Position numbers and translations under genes: made by a program. Shown piece after piece: positions 25,152 to 33,772 of a stretch of DNA of 64,000 bases (position 1 is its first letter; every line of letters begins with the position of its first letter). A model generated the notes under the pieces. That model was not told the DNA's origin. It saw nothing but the letters and a program-made list of their open reading frames with translations, and searched no databases. Origin of the DNA: Opitutus terrae PB90-1 (lineage in GTDB: Bacteria > Verrucomicrobiota > Verrucomicrobiia > Opitutales > Opitutaceae); contig NC_010571.1 in NCBI RefSeq assembly GCF_000019965.1, positions 5,651,001 through 5,715,000 of the forward strand, given 5' to 3'.

Positions 25152-25295
25152 CCATCGGTGAGTGCTCATAATCGGCGTGATTCTATCGCGTCAGCCTAGG
25201 CGGACGCTTCCCTACTTCATCACCGCGGTCCCACTTAAAACGCAGTAGGCCCGGAGATGACGCCGCCCCTTACGAGGCAGCTACGGACGCTCCTC

Positions 25296-25475
25296 CTAGA
25301 GAAGCCCCGCTTCGCGAAACGAATACACCCCGCGGCCTTGCGGGTCGCCTTTCGCATCGCCGACTACTACGTGGTCGAGCAACTCGATTTCGAGGATCTT
25401 CGCGGCTTCGCGCAGCTTCCGCGTGACGTTCACGTCGGCCCCACTCGGGGAAGGATCACCGCTGGGGTGGTTGTG
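25296..25475 (-). pseudogene. radC-like gene B, C-terminal fragment
   Basis: The minus strand encodes [20 protein letters not shown]..., [23 protein letters not shown] and TAG: the JAMM motif and C-terminus of a second RadC/DUF2466 protein, clearly different from fragment A in sequence. It begins at the left end of copy B exactly as fragment A begins at copy A. The N-terminal half is at 30,581-30,858. Confidence 0.87.
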
Positions 25476-25505
25476 TTATGTGACGAGCCGAGCTATGTGG
25501 AGTGC
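25471..25505 (+). repeat. Left terminal inverted repeat of copy B
   Basis: Same 35-bp sequence as 1,069-1,103, inverted at 30,524-30,558. Confidence 0.93.
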
Positions 25506-25573
25506 GCTACCGTTTTTCTGAGGCACTTTACTCTGCGCGACAGCACAATCGCTGCACATAACTCGGCCGGCGA

Positions 25574-26062
25574 TCAGGCAAGACCGGCGCGCTCTGCGGT
25601 GGCGGCCTTGACGGCAGCTTTCACGTTGCCGAGGCAGCAGGAGCCTTGGGGATTGCGAATCTCACAAGCGCAAAAATCAGCCTTCATCTCCGCCGCGATG
25701 CGTTCGATCACGGTGGATTTTCCTGTGGCGGCAAGTTCGTCACGGATCATCGCGGGCGTGAAGCCGAAGCAATAACACACCGGTGCCTGCGCGGGATCTT
25801 TTTGAGTGACCGGACGGCGAACGTCGCCCGTTGTGAGAACTGAACCACCGGCGCTGAAATAGACGACCGGGCAGTCGGGTGTGGGGCAGAAGTGAAATCC
25901 CCCGGCATTTACGGCCGGCAAAAACTGGGACTTAACTTGGTGCTTGAGCGTGAGCGTCGAGACCGGGCGACCGGCGTGCCCGCAGCGCGGGCAGGACGGC
26001 TTGGCAGCCGACTCCTTCTCGGACGAGCACTCGTCACCTTTCGTTAAGCAACAATCGGACAC
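25574..26062 (-). CDS. Putative iron-sulfur-binding metallochaperone, copy B
   Basis: Identical 162-residue product to the gene at 5,565-6,053: zinc-ribbon-like CPRCGH/FCPTPDCP site followed by a CYCFGFT...SCCLG [2Fe-2S]-type site. The gene follows merTP by 5 bp with a GTG start. Being a second identical copy, its dosage may matter more than its sequence; the copies probably cannot diverge quickly if gene conversion occurs. Confidence 0.78.
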   Translation of the reverse strand: MSDCCLTKGDECSSEKESAAKPSCPRCGHAGRPVSTLTLKHQVKSQFLPAVNAGGFHFCPTPDCPVVYFSAGGSVLTTGDVRRPVTQKDPAQAPVCYCFGFTPAMIRDELAATGKSTVIERIAAEMKADFCACEIRNPQGSCCLGNVKAAVKAATAERAGLA

Positions 26063-26067
26063 GGTGA

Positions 26068-26658
26068 TCAGTTGGCCGGCTCGGCCTTGAAGCCCGTGGC
26101 GTCGATCTTGGCGATCACCGTCGTCGCAGAAATCACGGCGGGATCGTAAACGACCTCGGCCTCTTTCGTTGCATAGCGGACGACCGCCGTGCGGATACCG
26201 GGAACCCGCTGCAGGGTGCCGGCAATGCCGACCGCGCACGCAGCGCAGTCCATGGAGGGGATACGCACGCGCAGCACGCGGCCATCCGCCGGTGCGGAGG
26301 TTGCGACCGAAGAGCGGCCGAAGGTGGTTTGCGCAAGCTGCGGAAACATCGCGACCGCGCCGACGATTACTGTGCTGAAGATCAGAACGCCCAGGGTCCA
26401 ACGACTTGCTCGCGGCGTTGCGCAGGTGCCGTCCGCGCAGGCGATACGTCGGGCACGCAAGGTCAACACCCACGCGAGAGCGAGGAGCGCAGCGGTGACG
26501 CCGAGAAAAGCCGGCCGCCAACGCTCAAACCAGCCTGCGGCGACAAAACTACCCGCGCCCGCGACGGCCGCCACCAGCGGTCCGATGCAGCAAAGCGAGG
26601 CCGCCACGGCGGACAAAAATCCGCCTGTCAGAATCCACGATTGCTTCACCGGCTGCAT
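26068..26658 (-). CDS. merT: Mercuric transport fusion protein MerTP, copy B
   Basis: Identical to 4,969-5,559: MerT-type membrane helices with the LCC pair, plus a C-terminal MerP/HMA domain with MDCAAC. It is driven from the divergent operator at 26,667-26,696. No mercuric reductase or organomercurial lyase gene is adjacent in this copy either. Confidence 0.88.
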   Translation of the reverse strand: MQPVKQSWILTGGFLSAVAASLCCIGPLVAAVAGAGSFVAAGWFERWRPAFLGVTAALLALAWVLTLRARRIACADGTCATPRASRWTLGVLIFSTVIVGAVAMFPQLAQTTFGRSSVATSAPADGRVLRVRIPSMDCAACAVGIAGTLQRVPGIRTAVVRYATKEAEVVYDPAVISATTVIAKIDATGFKAEPAN

Positions 26659-26666
26659 CGGCCCAG

Positions 26667-26696
26667 CTTACACCCTGTAGTATGGTATAAGGTCAA
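26667..26696 (-). promoter_or_regulatory. mer-type divergent operator/promoter, copy B
   Basis: Same TTGACC plus CTTATACC...GGGTGTAAG dyad as in copy A, reversed. Confidence 0.72.
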
Positions 26697-26706
26697 CCGC
26701 CATGTC

Positions 26707-27111
26707 ATGACGATCGGAGAACTCGCCAAGGCCGCCGGGGTAAATGTCCAGACCGTCCGCTACTACGAGCGAATGGAACTGCTGCCGGCGACCCATCGCT
26801 GGCCGGGATCGGGCTACCGGGACTTTGACGATGACGCCCTGAGCCGGTTGCGGTTTATCCGTTCGGCAAAAGACCTCGGGTTCACCCTGCGCGAGATCAA
26901 GGAGCTCATGGAAATGCAGTTTTCGCCGGGTGAGTCGTGTGCCGAAGTGAAGCGTCTCTTGGAGGATAAGCAGCAAGAGCTTGATCGGCGCATGCTGGAG
27001 ATGCGCCGGTTGCACCGCGCCTTGGGAAAACTCATCACGGCGTGCCGGCGGCGATCCACGAAAACGACGTGTCCGGCCCTCTGGGCCATCGCGTTCAAGG
27101 CGCGCGGTTAG
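26707..27111 (+). CDS. merR: MerR-family metal-responsive regulator, copy B
   Basis: Identical 134-residue protein to the copy A regulator, with N-terminal winged helix, coiled coil and three candidate metal cysteines. Either regulator copy could control both promoters in trans. The stop overlaps that of the third recombinase. Confidence 0.85.
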   Translation: MTIGELAKAAGVNVQTVRYYERMELLPATHRWPGSGYRDFDDDALSRLRFIRSAKDLGFTLREIKELMEMQFSPGESCAEVKRLLEDKQQELDRRMLEMRRLHRALGKLITACRRRSTKTTCPALWAIAFKARG

Positions 27112-28118
27112 AGGCTGGACAGCCAGGCGAGCACGTCGGTGTTGGCGCGCCATGACGACGGGTGCTTCGGCTTCGGGAGAATCTTCTCGGCGGAGGCGAG
27201 AGCCTTGCGCTTCATCTCAAGATCGATCTCGACGTAGGTGTTGGTGGTCTCGATCGATGCATGCCCGAGCCAGGAACGGATCATCGCGAGGTCGACGTTC
27301 GATTGCAGCAAATGCATCGCCGTCGTGTGGCGCCACGTGTGCGGAGTGATCCGCCGCGCGAGCAAGGTCGGGCAGCGCTGGGCCGCCTCACTGATGCGGT
27401 GACTGACAATGTAGCGAACGCCGAAGCGCGTCAGCCGGTTGCCGTCGATGTTGAGAAACAGCGGCACGGCGTCGGTGAACTTGATCGAACGAGGCTGGAG
27501 ATAACTCTTCAGCGCGGCGACCGTCTCGGGCCACAACGGGCAGGTGCGCTCCTTGCGGCCCTTGCCGAAGATGAGCACGTTCGACGGTCGAGTGAAACGC
27601 ACGTGCCGCACGTCGAGGTCAACCAACTCCTGCGCGCGCATGCCGGTGTTGTAGAGCATCCGTAAGAGTGCGTCGTCGCGCTGACCGAACAGCGTCCGGG
27701 AATCGATCTGACGAAATATCTCCTGCACCTCATCCTTCTCCAGAAACTGCGCGACGCGATGCGGTCGCCGTTTGAACGGCACCGCGATGATCGTGTGGGC
27801 GTGGGTCAGGTGCCGGGGATCAACGATCGCGAGGTAGCGGAAGAAAGAATGGATCGCGGCCAGCCGAAGATTGCGGGTGACGATCCCGTTGCGCCGGTCC
27901 GCTTCGAGATGGCGAAGAAAGCCGTGCACCAACTCCGCGGTGAGATCGGCCAGGGTGAGCTCGGTCACGCGCTTGCCCGAGTCGTCGGAAGCGAACTTGA
28001 GGAGGAGCTTGAAGGTGTCGCGATACGACAGAACCGTGTGGCCACTCAGTCCGCGCTGGGACACGAGATGCTGATCGAAAAACCCGCGGATCAGAGATGG
28101 AAGGTCGGGGGCTGACAT
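27108..28118 (-). CDS. Tyrosine recombinase, third of trio, copy B
   Basis: Identical product to 3,509-4,519, with intact R, K, HxxR, GH and Y motifs. It overlaps the second recombinase gene by 28 bp. Confidence 0.92.
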   Translation of the reverse strand: MSAPDLPSLIRGFFDQHLVSQRGLSGHTVLSYRDTFKLLLKFASDDSGKRVTELTLADLTAELVHGFLRHLEADRRNGIVTRNLRLAAIHSFFRYLAIVDPRHLTHAHTIIAVPFKRRPHRVAQFLEKDEVQEIFRQIDSRTLFGQRDDALLRMLYNTGMRAQELVDLDVRHVRFTRPSNVLIFGKGRKERTCPLWPETVAALKSYLQPRSIKFTDAVPLFLNIDGNRLTRFGVRYIVSHRISEAAQRCPTLLARRITPHTWRHTTAMHLLQSNVDLAMIRSWLGHASIETTNTYVEIDLEMKRKALASAEKILPKPKHPSSWRANTDVLAWLSSL

Positions 28119-29083
28119 AAGAGACGGGCCGATGGCACCGCGAAGTGCTCATGAAAACGCTGGCCCACCGACTCCATCAGCTCGGCGGTGGCGTGCAGAT
28201 AGATCTCGGTCCCGGTCACCGTGCTGTGCCCGAGGTAAGTGGACAGGAGGGGCAGCTTCGCGAAGAGATTATCGCCGCTCTTGTGCCACGCCATCAGCCG
28301 CGACACCGCAAAGGAATGCCGCAAGTCGTGGATGCGCGGCCCGCGCTGGCCGGGCGGGCCGCGCAGCCCCAACCGACGCAACACTTGAAGAAACACCGTC
28401 GTGAAGCTCGGCACGTGATAGCGTCCACCGAGGGATGACGGGAAAAATGGCGCGGTCGGCTCCTGCGAGAATCTGGCCGCGCGGCGCTGGGCCACGTAGG
28501 CCGCGAGCTGCTTGGTGGTGCACGGTGCCAGCGGCACGTAGCGAGTCTTGCCGAACTTGGTTTGGCGAATGAGCAGAAGACGGCGTGACAGATCGACGTC
28601 AGCGAGATTGAGCTTCACCGCCTCGCCAACGCGCAGGCCGGTGGCGTAGAGGAACCCGACGAGGGTTGCGAACACCACGGGACGCAGCGGGTCCGGAGAA
28701 CGTTCGGCCGGCGGTGCCGCCGCCATGATCCGGCGGACCTCGGCCACCGTGTAGATGTGCGGCATCGGCCGATTGCGCCGCGGCAAAAACATCCGGTGCA
28801 CGATGCACGTGCGAGGATCGAAATGGCTTTGATAGAGGCAGAACTGACGGAGGATCGACATCCGGTTGATCCGGGTTCCCGGAGCCAAGTGCTCGGTGCT
28901 CTTGAAATAACGCTCGGTGACCTCACGCGTGATTGTATCGCCGGGCTGCAGCTCACCGATAAGAAACCGGTCGAGGTAACGCAGCACCTTGAGGAGAACA
29001 GGACCGCGGCCCGATGCGGCCCGCGTCTCCCAGAAGGACTGAAGCCGGAACGCGAGCGCGCTGCGAAAACAACACGTGGCCAT
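28091..29083 (-). CDS. Tyrosine recombinase, second of trio, copy B
   Basis: Identical product to 2,544-3,536, catalytic residues intact. It begins 3 bp after the first recombinase stop. Confidence 0.9.
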   Translation of the reverse strand: MATCCFRSALAFRLQSFWETRAASGRGPVLLKVLRYLDRFLIGELQPGDTITREVTERYFKSTEHLAPGTRINRMSILRQFCLYQSHFDPRTCIVHRMFLPRRNRPMPHIYTVAEVRRIMAAAPPAERSPDPLRPVVFATLVGFLYATGLRVGEAVKLNLADVDLSRRLLLIRQTKFGKTRYVPLAPCTTKQLAAYVAQRRAARFSQEPTAPFFPSSLGGRYHVPSFTTVFLQVLRRLGLRGPPGQRGPRIHDLRHSFAVSRLMAWHKSGDNLFAKLPLLSTYLGHSTVTGTEIYLHATAELMESVGQRFHEHFAVPSARLLCQPPTFHL

Positions 29084-29086
29084 GGT

Positions 29087-30385
29087 TCACCTCGCCGGCC
29101 ACGGCATCGCCACCTGCCGCAGTGTCTTCAAGTCAGCCTTGGCGTAGATGTAGGTGGTGTCGATGTAACGATGCCCCAGGGCATCGGCGATGGCCTTGAT
29201 CGGTTGATCGTGCTCCAACGCGCGGATCGCCCACGAATGCCGTAACGAGTGCGCGCCGCGTCCGGGCTGATGAACGCCGGCCTTGTGCAGGTAGTGCTTC
29301 ACCACGGTGGAGATCGCCATGCTGCTCAGCGATCCGTGCGGCGCCTTGGTGCTGAGGAACACCTCGCGATGAGGCGTGCGCGGGTCGCGGTGACGGAGCC
29401 ACTCGATGATCGCGTCCCCGACCGCATCGAGGAGCGGAACGATCACTTCCTTGCCGCCTTTTTGCGCGCGAAAGCGGATCTTGGCCTGCCGCCAGTCGAG
29501 ATCCTCCATCACGAGTTTTGCAGCGGAGATCGCACGGATGCCATACGCCATCAGCAACAGAATGATCGCGTAGTCGCGTGCGCCATTAGGCTTCGTCTTG
29601 TCGATCGCAGCCAGCACGCGTTCGAGCGCCGAATCCTCGATGCCCCTGGGGAGCGAAGCGTGCCGATAGTGCCGCTGTCGCGGGACCAACTCGGAGAAGT
29701 CCGCCTGAGTGTGGCCGTGATCCGCGCAGTAGCGGAGGAAAGAGCGAAGGCTCGATGACAACGAGCGCACGTTGTCTTTGCTGTCCTTCATGTGCCGCTT
29801 GAGCTGCGCCTCCACCTGCTCGGCGCTGATGGTCTTGAGGCGCGGCCGTTGCACGTCGTGCTTCAGGAACTCGAGGAACGCGGTGGTGTGCGCGAGGTGG
29901 CGCTTCACCGTCACTGGCGCCACGGCGCGCTCGTCGCGTAGATGGACGATATAAGGATCGAGGATCCAACTGTAGGGCGTCACGACCTGCACCGGCTTGG
30001 GCGGAGTGATAACCTTGAGCGCCTCCAGATAGAAAAACAGATGGCGCAAGTGCGCTCGCGCGTTGTCGCGCGGCGAATAGCGGGCGCTGGTGGTGCGGAC
30101 CCCGCGGAGATAGTCGTCCAAGAAAGGCTCGACCAACTCGGCGGAAATAGCCGAGGCCTTGGTGATGCCACGCTCCGTCACGTAGACGTTGAACATGCAG
30201 CAAGTGCCGAGAATGCCGCAGCCGTGGTGGATCGAATACCCGTTCTTCTTCAGCGTCAGAGCCAAACCGTCGAAGTAATCGCCCAGCGCGCCACGCCGAA
30301 AGTCAGCCAGCGTCCGTCGCTCGCAGTAAAAGTGCTCCAGGCCGCCATCCGTCGAGCGATCCAAAGAATAGTAGGGCTTGCGCAT
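29087..30385 (-). CDS. Tyrosine recombinase, first of trio, copy B
   Basis: Identical product to 1,242-2,540. The frame is open upstream to 30,445 (TTG), but the ATG at 30,385 is the likelier start. The gene begins about 140 bp inside the right terminal repeat. Confidence 0.9.
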   Translation of the reverse strand: MRKPYYSLDRSTDGGLEHFYCERRTLADFRRGALGDYFDGLALTLKKNGYSIHHGCGILGTCCMFNVYVTERGITKASAISAELVEPFLDDYLRGVRTTSARYSPRDNARAHLRHLFFYLEALKVITPPKPVQVVTPYSWILDPYIVHLRDERAVAPVTVKRHLAHTTAFLEFLKHDVQRPRLKTISAEQVEAQLKRHMKDSKDNVRSLSSSLRSFLRYCADHGHTQADFSELVPRQRHYRHASLPRGIEDSALERVLAAIDKTKPNGARDYAIILLLMAYGIRAISAAKLVMEDLDWRQAKIRFRAQKGGKEVIVPLLDAVGDAIIEWLRHRDPRTPHREVFLSTKAPHGSLSSMAISTVVKHYLHKAGVHQPGRGAHSLRHSWAIRALEHDQPIKAIADALGHRYIDTTYIYAKADLKTLRQVAMPWPAR

Positions 30386-30523
30386 CCCACACGTAATCCA
30401 CTGCGCACGCCACGTGAAGAAAGCCGCCCCGACACTGGCGCGCAAAAACCGCGGGAAACTGATTTAGCTATGTGCAGCGATCCAGCCTACGCGCAGAGCG
30501 AACCCCGAGTGAAAGGACCGCAT

Positions 30524-30558
30524 GCACTCCACATAGCTCGGCTCGTCACATAACACAA
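30524..30558 (-). repeat. Right terminal inverted repeat of copy B
   Basis: Perfect 35-bp inverse of 25,471-25,505. Confidence 0.93.
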
Positions 30559-30585
30559 CCTATGTGCTGCAGCACATAGATTGTG
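30554..30585. repeat. Palindrome at the radC N-terminal junction, copy B
   Basis: Same as 6,152-6,183 except for one base (A for G at 30,580), which makes the palindrome imperfect. The difference falls in the CACAAY hexamer at the putative crossover. Confidence 0.85.
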
Positions 30586-30858
30586 CGCGACGACCAACGC
30601 GCTGCATCCAGCAACGATCGCACCGCGGAAAACCTCGCGACATGAAACGAGTGTCGAGTCGACCGTGCCAAGCGTGATGAGGTGACGGCCCAGCGGATGA
30701 TTCTTGCGGTCCAGATAGACGCAGTAGAACGCCTCCTGCATCGGATTGTCATCGAACGCGGACCTGAGGTAATCGGCGACTTTCTCGGGACGATCGAGCC
30801 GGATTTCTTCGCCGAGGGAAACGAGTGAATAAGTGAGTTTGCATTCGAAAACGCGCAT
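30581..30858 (-). pseudogene. radC-like gene B, N-terminal fragment
   Basis: From ATG 30,858 the minus strand encodes MRVFECKLTYSLVSLGEEIR..., PMQEAFYCVYLDRKN, CREVFRGAIVAGCSALVVAHN, then runs into the palindrome. About three quarters of residues match fragment A. With 25,296-25,475 it would make a RadC-like protein of about 150 residues. Both paralogues are therefore inactivated, or at least truncated, unless the element excises. Confidence 0.87.
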
Positions 30859-31125
30859 CGTGAGCGCTCGCGCGAGCTGCGTTTCCCTTCTCAACGACAT
30901 GTTGAGTTATCGCGGGTGCTGCCCGTTTGAGCGCCCGCTCGGGATGGGCGGAAGTCAAAGCGCTGGATGGAGCGCCGAGGCCGCGGACTTGTCCGCAACG
31001 AAGGGGAAGCGGAATGTTTGCGCGTGGTGGAGATCGCGCAGCGATACTACCTTGACCCGCCCATAAAATGGGGCGCGCCGGACGGGGGCAGTGCTGGAAA
31101 GATTCGAGCGCAGCGAGCATCGATT
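30859..31125 (-). repeat. Conserved upstream leader of radC B
   Basis: Counterpart of 6,457-6,720, with long nearly identical stretches such as CAAAGCGCTGGATGGAGCGC and GCGGAATGTTTGCGCG. The match ends near AGCGAGCATCGA at about 31,123. No credible coding frame. Confidence 0.7.
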
Positions 31126-31210
31126 GCGAGCGGCGCGGGTGGCTCTGGGGATTTAGGCGCCGCGTGGATTCAACCTGAGGCCTGCTCTTCGGCTCGGCAA
31201 TATGCAGAAA

Positions 31211-31233
31211 GGCCGGGGAGAAGCTCCCCGGCC
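31211..31233 (-). terminator. Terminator of the DUF305 gene
   Basis: GGCCGGGGA/TCCCCGGCC hairpin followed on the minus strand by TTTCTGC, 25 bp after the stop. Confidence 0.78.
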
Positions 31234-31258
31234 TGCACGGATCGAACCTAAATACCAG

Positions 31259-31816
31259 CTACCGACGATCGTGGTGATCGAGATCGTTGATCCCGTACCA
31301 CTGCTGAAGCCAGAGGCGCATCTGTGCGATCTCGTCGCCTTGTTTCGCCAGCGTCATCGCGGCCATGTTTAGCATTTCTGGATGATAGGCTTCATTCAGG
31401 ATCTCCAACGCCATCCTGACGGCCATGGAGTGATGCTCGATCATCAGCGCCATATACGCTTTCTCGAAGCGTTCGCCGGTGAGGGTCGATAAGTACTGCA
31501 CCTGCCGCTGCGACTTACGGTCGAGCTTCGGTTGGTGAGTGATGCCGTACCAGCTCTGAAGCCAGGACTGCATCATGACGATTTCCTCCATTTGGGATGT
31601 CTCGATGTCGTCACATATTTGCTGCAACTCGGCATGCACCGTTCGGCCGTCGCACAGCTCGGACATCTTCACCGCGGCGAAGTGGTGATCGATCATCATT
31701 TGCAGAGACCGGATTTCGAACCTCCGTTGGTCGCGCTCAGGAGCGGGCGCGGCAGCAAAGCTGGTTGCGGTGAGCGTCAACGCGACGAGCGCTGGCAGCA
31801 GGATCTGTTTTAACAT
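31259..31816 (-). CDS. Exported DUF305 protein
   Basis: 185 residues with a cleavable signal peptide (LLPALVALTLTATSFAAA). Two ferritin-like DUF305 repeats each have the HH pair: MIDHHFAAVKM at about residue 43 and MIEHHSMAVRM at about 129, with YGI-containing helices between. DUF305 proteins are common in copper and silver resistance regions and are thought to bind metal in the periplasm. The gene opens the metal block and is transcribed away from it, with its own terminator. Confidence 0.85.
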   Translation of the reverse strand: MLKQILLPALVALTLTATSFAAAPAPERDQRRFEIRSLQMMIDHHFAAVKMSELCDGRTVHAELQQICDDIETSQMEEIVMMQSWLQSWYGITHQPKLDRKSQRQVQYLSTLTGERFEKAYMALMIEHHSMAVRMALEILNEAYHPEMLNMAAMTLAKQGDEIAQMRLWLQQWYGINDLDHHDRR

Positions 31817-31909
31817 GGTAGTTTCCTCTTGAGCCGGGTTTTGGGTGGCGGTCGTGCACTCCAGGGCTCGCTGGGGCGCCGCCGATGGTTAAGATGCTTC
31901 TGGGCCGGG

Positions 31910-32263
31910 CTAGCGGGCGTCGCGCAGCGCGACGACGTACGCCGCCAGCTCGTCGAGCTCGCCATCGCTCAAATGGTCCTCCTTGAATGCGGGCATCGCG
32001 CCGAGGCCGTGCCGGACCTGAAACTTGATGAGTGCGCGCGGGAGCGGCTTATTGTTTAGTGCCGGGCCCAAACCCGCTTCACCGCCCGGATGGCAGGTGT
32101 GACAATGCTGGGCAAAGACGTGCCGGCCCGAACCGAAACCAGCCTCCGCCACGGCCACTCGCCCGAGGATGGGTTCCGATCGGCGAGCAGAGGAACACGC
32201 CGTGACCAGCACTCCGAGTGCGAGCGCGCTGACGCTCATCATCGGCCTTGATTGCGCGGTCAT
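31910..32263 (-). CDS. Monohaem cytochrome c lipoprotein
   Basis: 117 residues. A lipoprotein signal ends at VTAC (residue 23). The haem motif CHTCH is at about residue 54, and an axial methionine candidate in GLGAMPAF lies about 35 residues later, as in small class I cytochromes c. The start overlaps the stop of the dehydrogenase-like gene by 4 bp, so the cytochrome probably takes electrons from that enzyme in the periplasm. Confidence 0.86.
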   Translation of the reverse strand: MTAQSRPMMSVSALALGVLVTACSSARRSEPILGRVAVAEAGFGSGRHVFAQHCHTCHPGGEAGLGPALNNKPLPRALIKFQVRHGLGAMPAFKEDHLSDGELDELAAYVVALRDAR

Positions 32264-33723
32264 TGGAGATCGCCGCGGCGGATACGCCAGAGAACGCCGG
32301 TGCCGGCCTGAGGCTTCGCGCCTTGCTGGTCGTGCAGCATGACGCCGAAATCGACGACGTAGAGCGCGCCGCCATCGGGGGAGAAGCGCGCCGCCACCGG
32401 CCGCTCGAGTCCACCGCCCCCGATCTTCGATGCCGGACCGGCGATCTTGCCCCTATTGACGGCAAAGTCTTCGATGATGCCACTCGACGGATCGACCCGC
32501 ACCACCCGGCAACCGACCGCTGCGAGCACTTTCCCGGTCGTCGGAGCCTCATCGCCGAACAGCGCGACAAAGGCTTGGCCGACATAGCCGAAGGCCTCTG
32601 CGCGTGAAAAGTCGAATCCGTCCGCCGACGAATGAACTGCGAATCGAGCTTTGGGCTGCGGCGGCTCGCCCGGATGCTGGGCGAGCAGGAAGCGCAGGGC
32701 AGGTTTGCCCGGCGGTTTGAAGTGCTCGCTGGTGATGGCCTCGCCACCCACGAAGTCAGGCCAGCCATACCAACGGCCGCGCTCAACCTGCCAAAGAAAA
32801 TCGGGTGCGCCCCAAACGGGACGGCTGCCGCGGTTGTCGTAGCCGTTCTCGGTGACGAAGAGCGCGCCCTCGGGGGAGAAGGCTAAGCCGAAAGGATTGC
32901 GGAAACCCCAGGCAATCAGTTCGGGTTCGCCCCCCTCGGGCCGAACGCGGAGCACGCTCCCGCTCGCCTTCACCTGGCCTTTGACGATCTGTCCGGCACG
33001 GGAGGCGGTGCCAAACGGCGCGAATCCGCCCGTTTCCACCTCGCGTTGTTCGTCGGCGCCAAGCGGATTGCCGGACCCGTAATTCACTCCTGCCAGCGTG
33101 ATGTCCTGGCCAGGAACGTCGTGGAAATCCGGAAAGCGGCGGAGCCAGCCGAAGTCGGCATTGTCTTTTCCCACGACGCCGGAGTTCGTCGCGGTGCCTT
33201 GCGCGAAATAGATCCAACCATCAGGCCCGGCGACTGGCCCGTTGGTATGATGATCTCCGCGACTGGGAAGTCCCGTGACCAAAGCCGTCGATCTGCCGTC
33301 GCGATCGATGCGGAGAAGCTTGCCGTCCCCCTTGACGTCGCCTGCCGCGACATAGAACGCGCCTTCGTAAAACGTGACGCCGGTCCACGGACCATCGTTG
33401 TTGCCGCGCGCGATGACTTGCGTGCCGCTGCTGTCGACCCGCACGAGGCGTGGTTCGGCGAAGACCTCACCGTAGGAATACCCGGATTCCACAACCACCG
33501 CAGCACCGGTATCGTCGAACGTCACTCCCGTGGGGAAGGTAAGATCCGTGGCGATTGCCTCGATGACATAGCCCGGCGGCACGGCGACGTCGGAAGCCGC
33601 GACGCGGCGCGGAGGCGAAAAGTCCGTCTGTCCGGCGCCCGAGCTGGGCCGCGTCGAATAGCAGCCGCTGCCCGCGAGCAGGAAGAGGACGGCGACTGCG
33701 GCGACTGGTTTCCAAGCGCTCAT
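32260..33723 (-). CDS. Sugar/sorbosone dehydrogenase-like beta-propeller lipoprotein
   Basis: 487 residues. Lipobox AGSGC at residue 21. The mature protein is a six-bladed propeller of the glucose/sorbosone dehydrogenase (GSDH, often PQQ-dependent) family: LTFPTGVTFDD, GRSTALVTGLPSRGDHHTNGP with the catalytic-type histidine, GWIYFAQGT, WGFRNPFGLAFSPEG and FVTENGYDNRG. No PQQ synthesis genes are nearby, so cofactor use is uncertain. Coupled by a 4-bp overlap to a cytochrome c. Confidence 0.82.
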   Translation of the reverse strand: MSAWKPVAAVAVLFLLAGSGCYSTRPSSGAGQTDFSPPRRVAASDVAVPPGYVIEAIATDLTFPTGVTFDDTGAAVVVESGYSYGEVFAEPRLVRVDSSGTQVIARGNNDGPWTGVTFYEGAFYVAAGDVKGDGKLLRIDRDGRSTALVTGLPSRGDHHTNGPVAGPDGWIYFAQGTATNSGVVGKDNADFGWLRRFPDFHDVPGQDITLAGVNYGSGNPLGADEQREVETGGFAPFGTASRAGQIVKGQVKASGSVLRVRPEGGEPELIAWGFRNPFGLAFSPEGALFVTENGYDNRGSRPVWGAPDFLWQVERGRWYGWPDFVGGEAITSEHFKPPGKPALRFLLAQHPGEPPQPKARFAVHSSADGFDFSRAEAFGYVGQAFVALFGDEAPTTGKVLAAVGCRVVRVDPSSGIIEDFAVNRGKIAGPASKIGGGGLERPVAARFSPDGGALYVVDFGVMLHDQQGAKPQAGTGVLWRIRRGDLQ

Positions 33724-33772
33724 GGACGTGGGGTTGCGCGCCGGAGGAACGTCCGACGCGCAGCACTCCGTC

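Larger units (their letters stand above)
25471..30580 (-). mobile_element. RIT-type element copy B, inverted, in a second radC
   Basis: The segment between outer inverted-repeat edges (25,471-30,558) is 5,088 bp, the same as copy A, and all encoded proteins are identical. It is in the opposite orientation, so the recombinases read leftward. As in copy A, a CCTATGTG...CACATAG palindrome lies at the right junction, next to the radC N-terminal half, although here the recombinase end of the element faces that side. Confidence 0.9.

Noticed and set aside
1069-30580. The two elements and the segment between as one composite transposon
   Set aside because: Each copy has its own split radC with both halves in place, showing two separate insertions.
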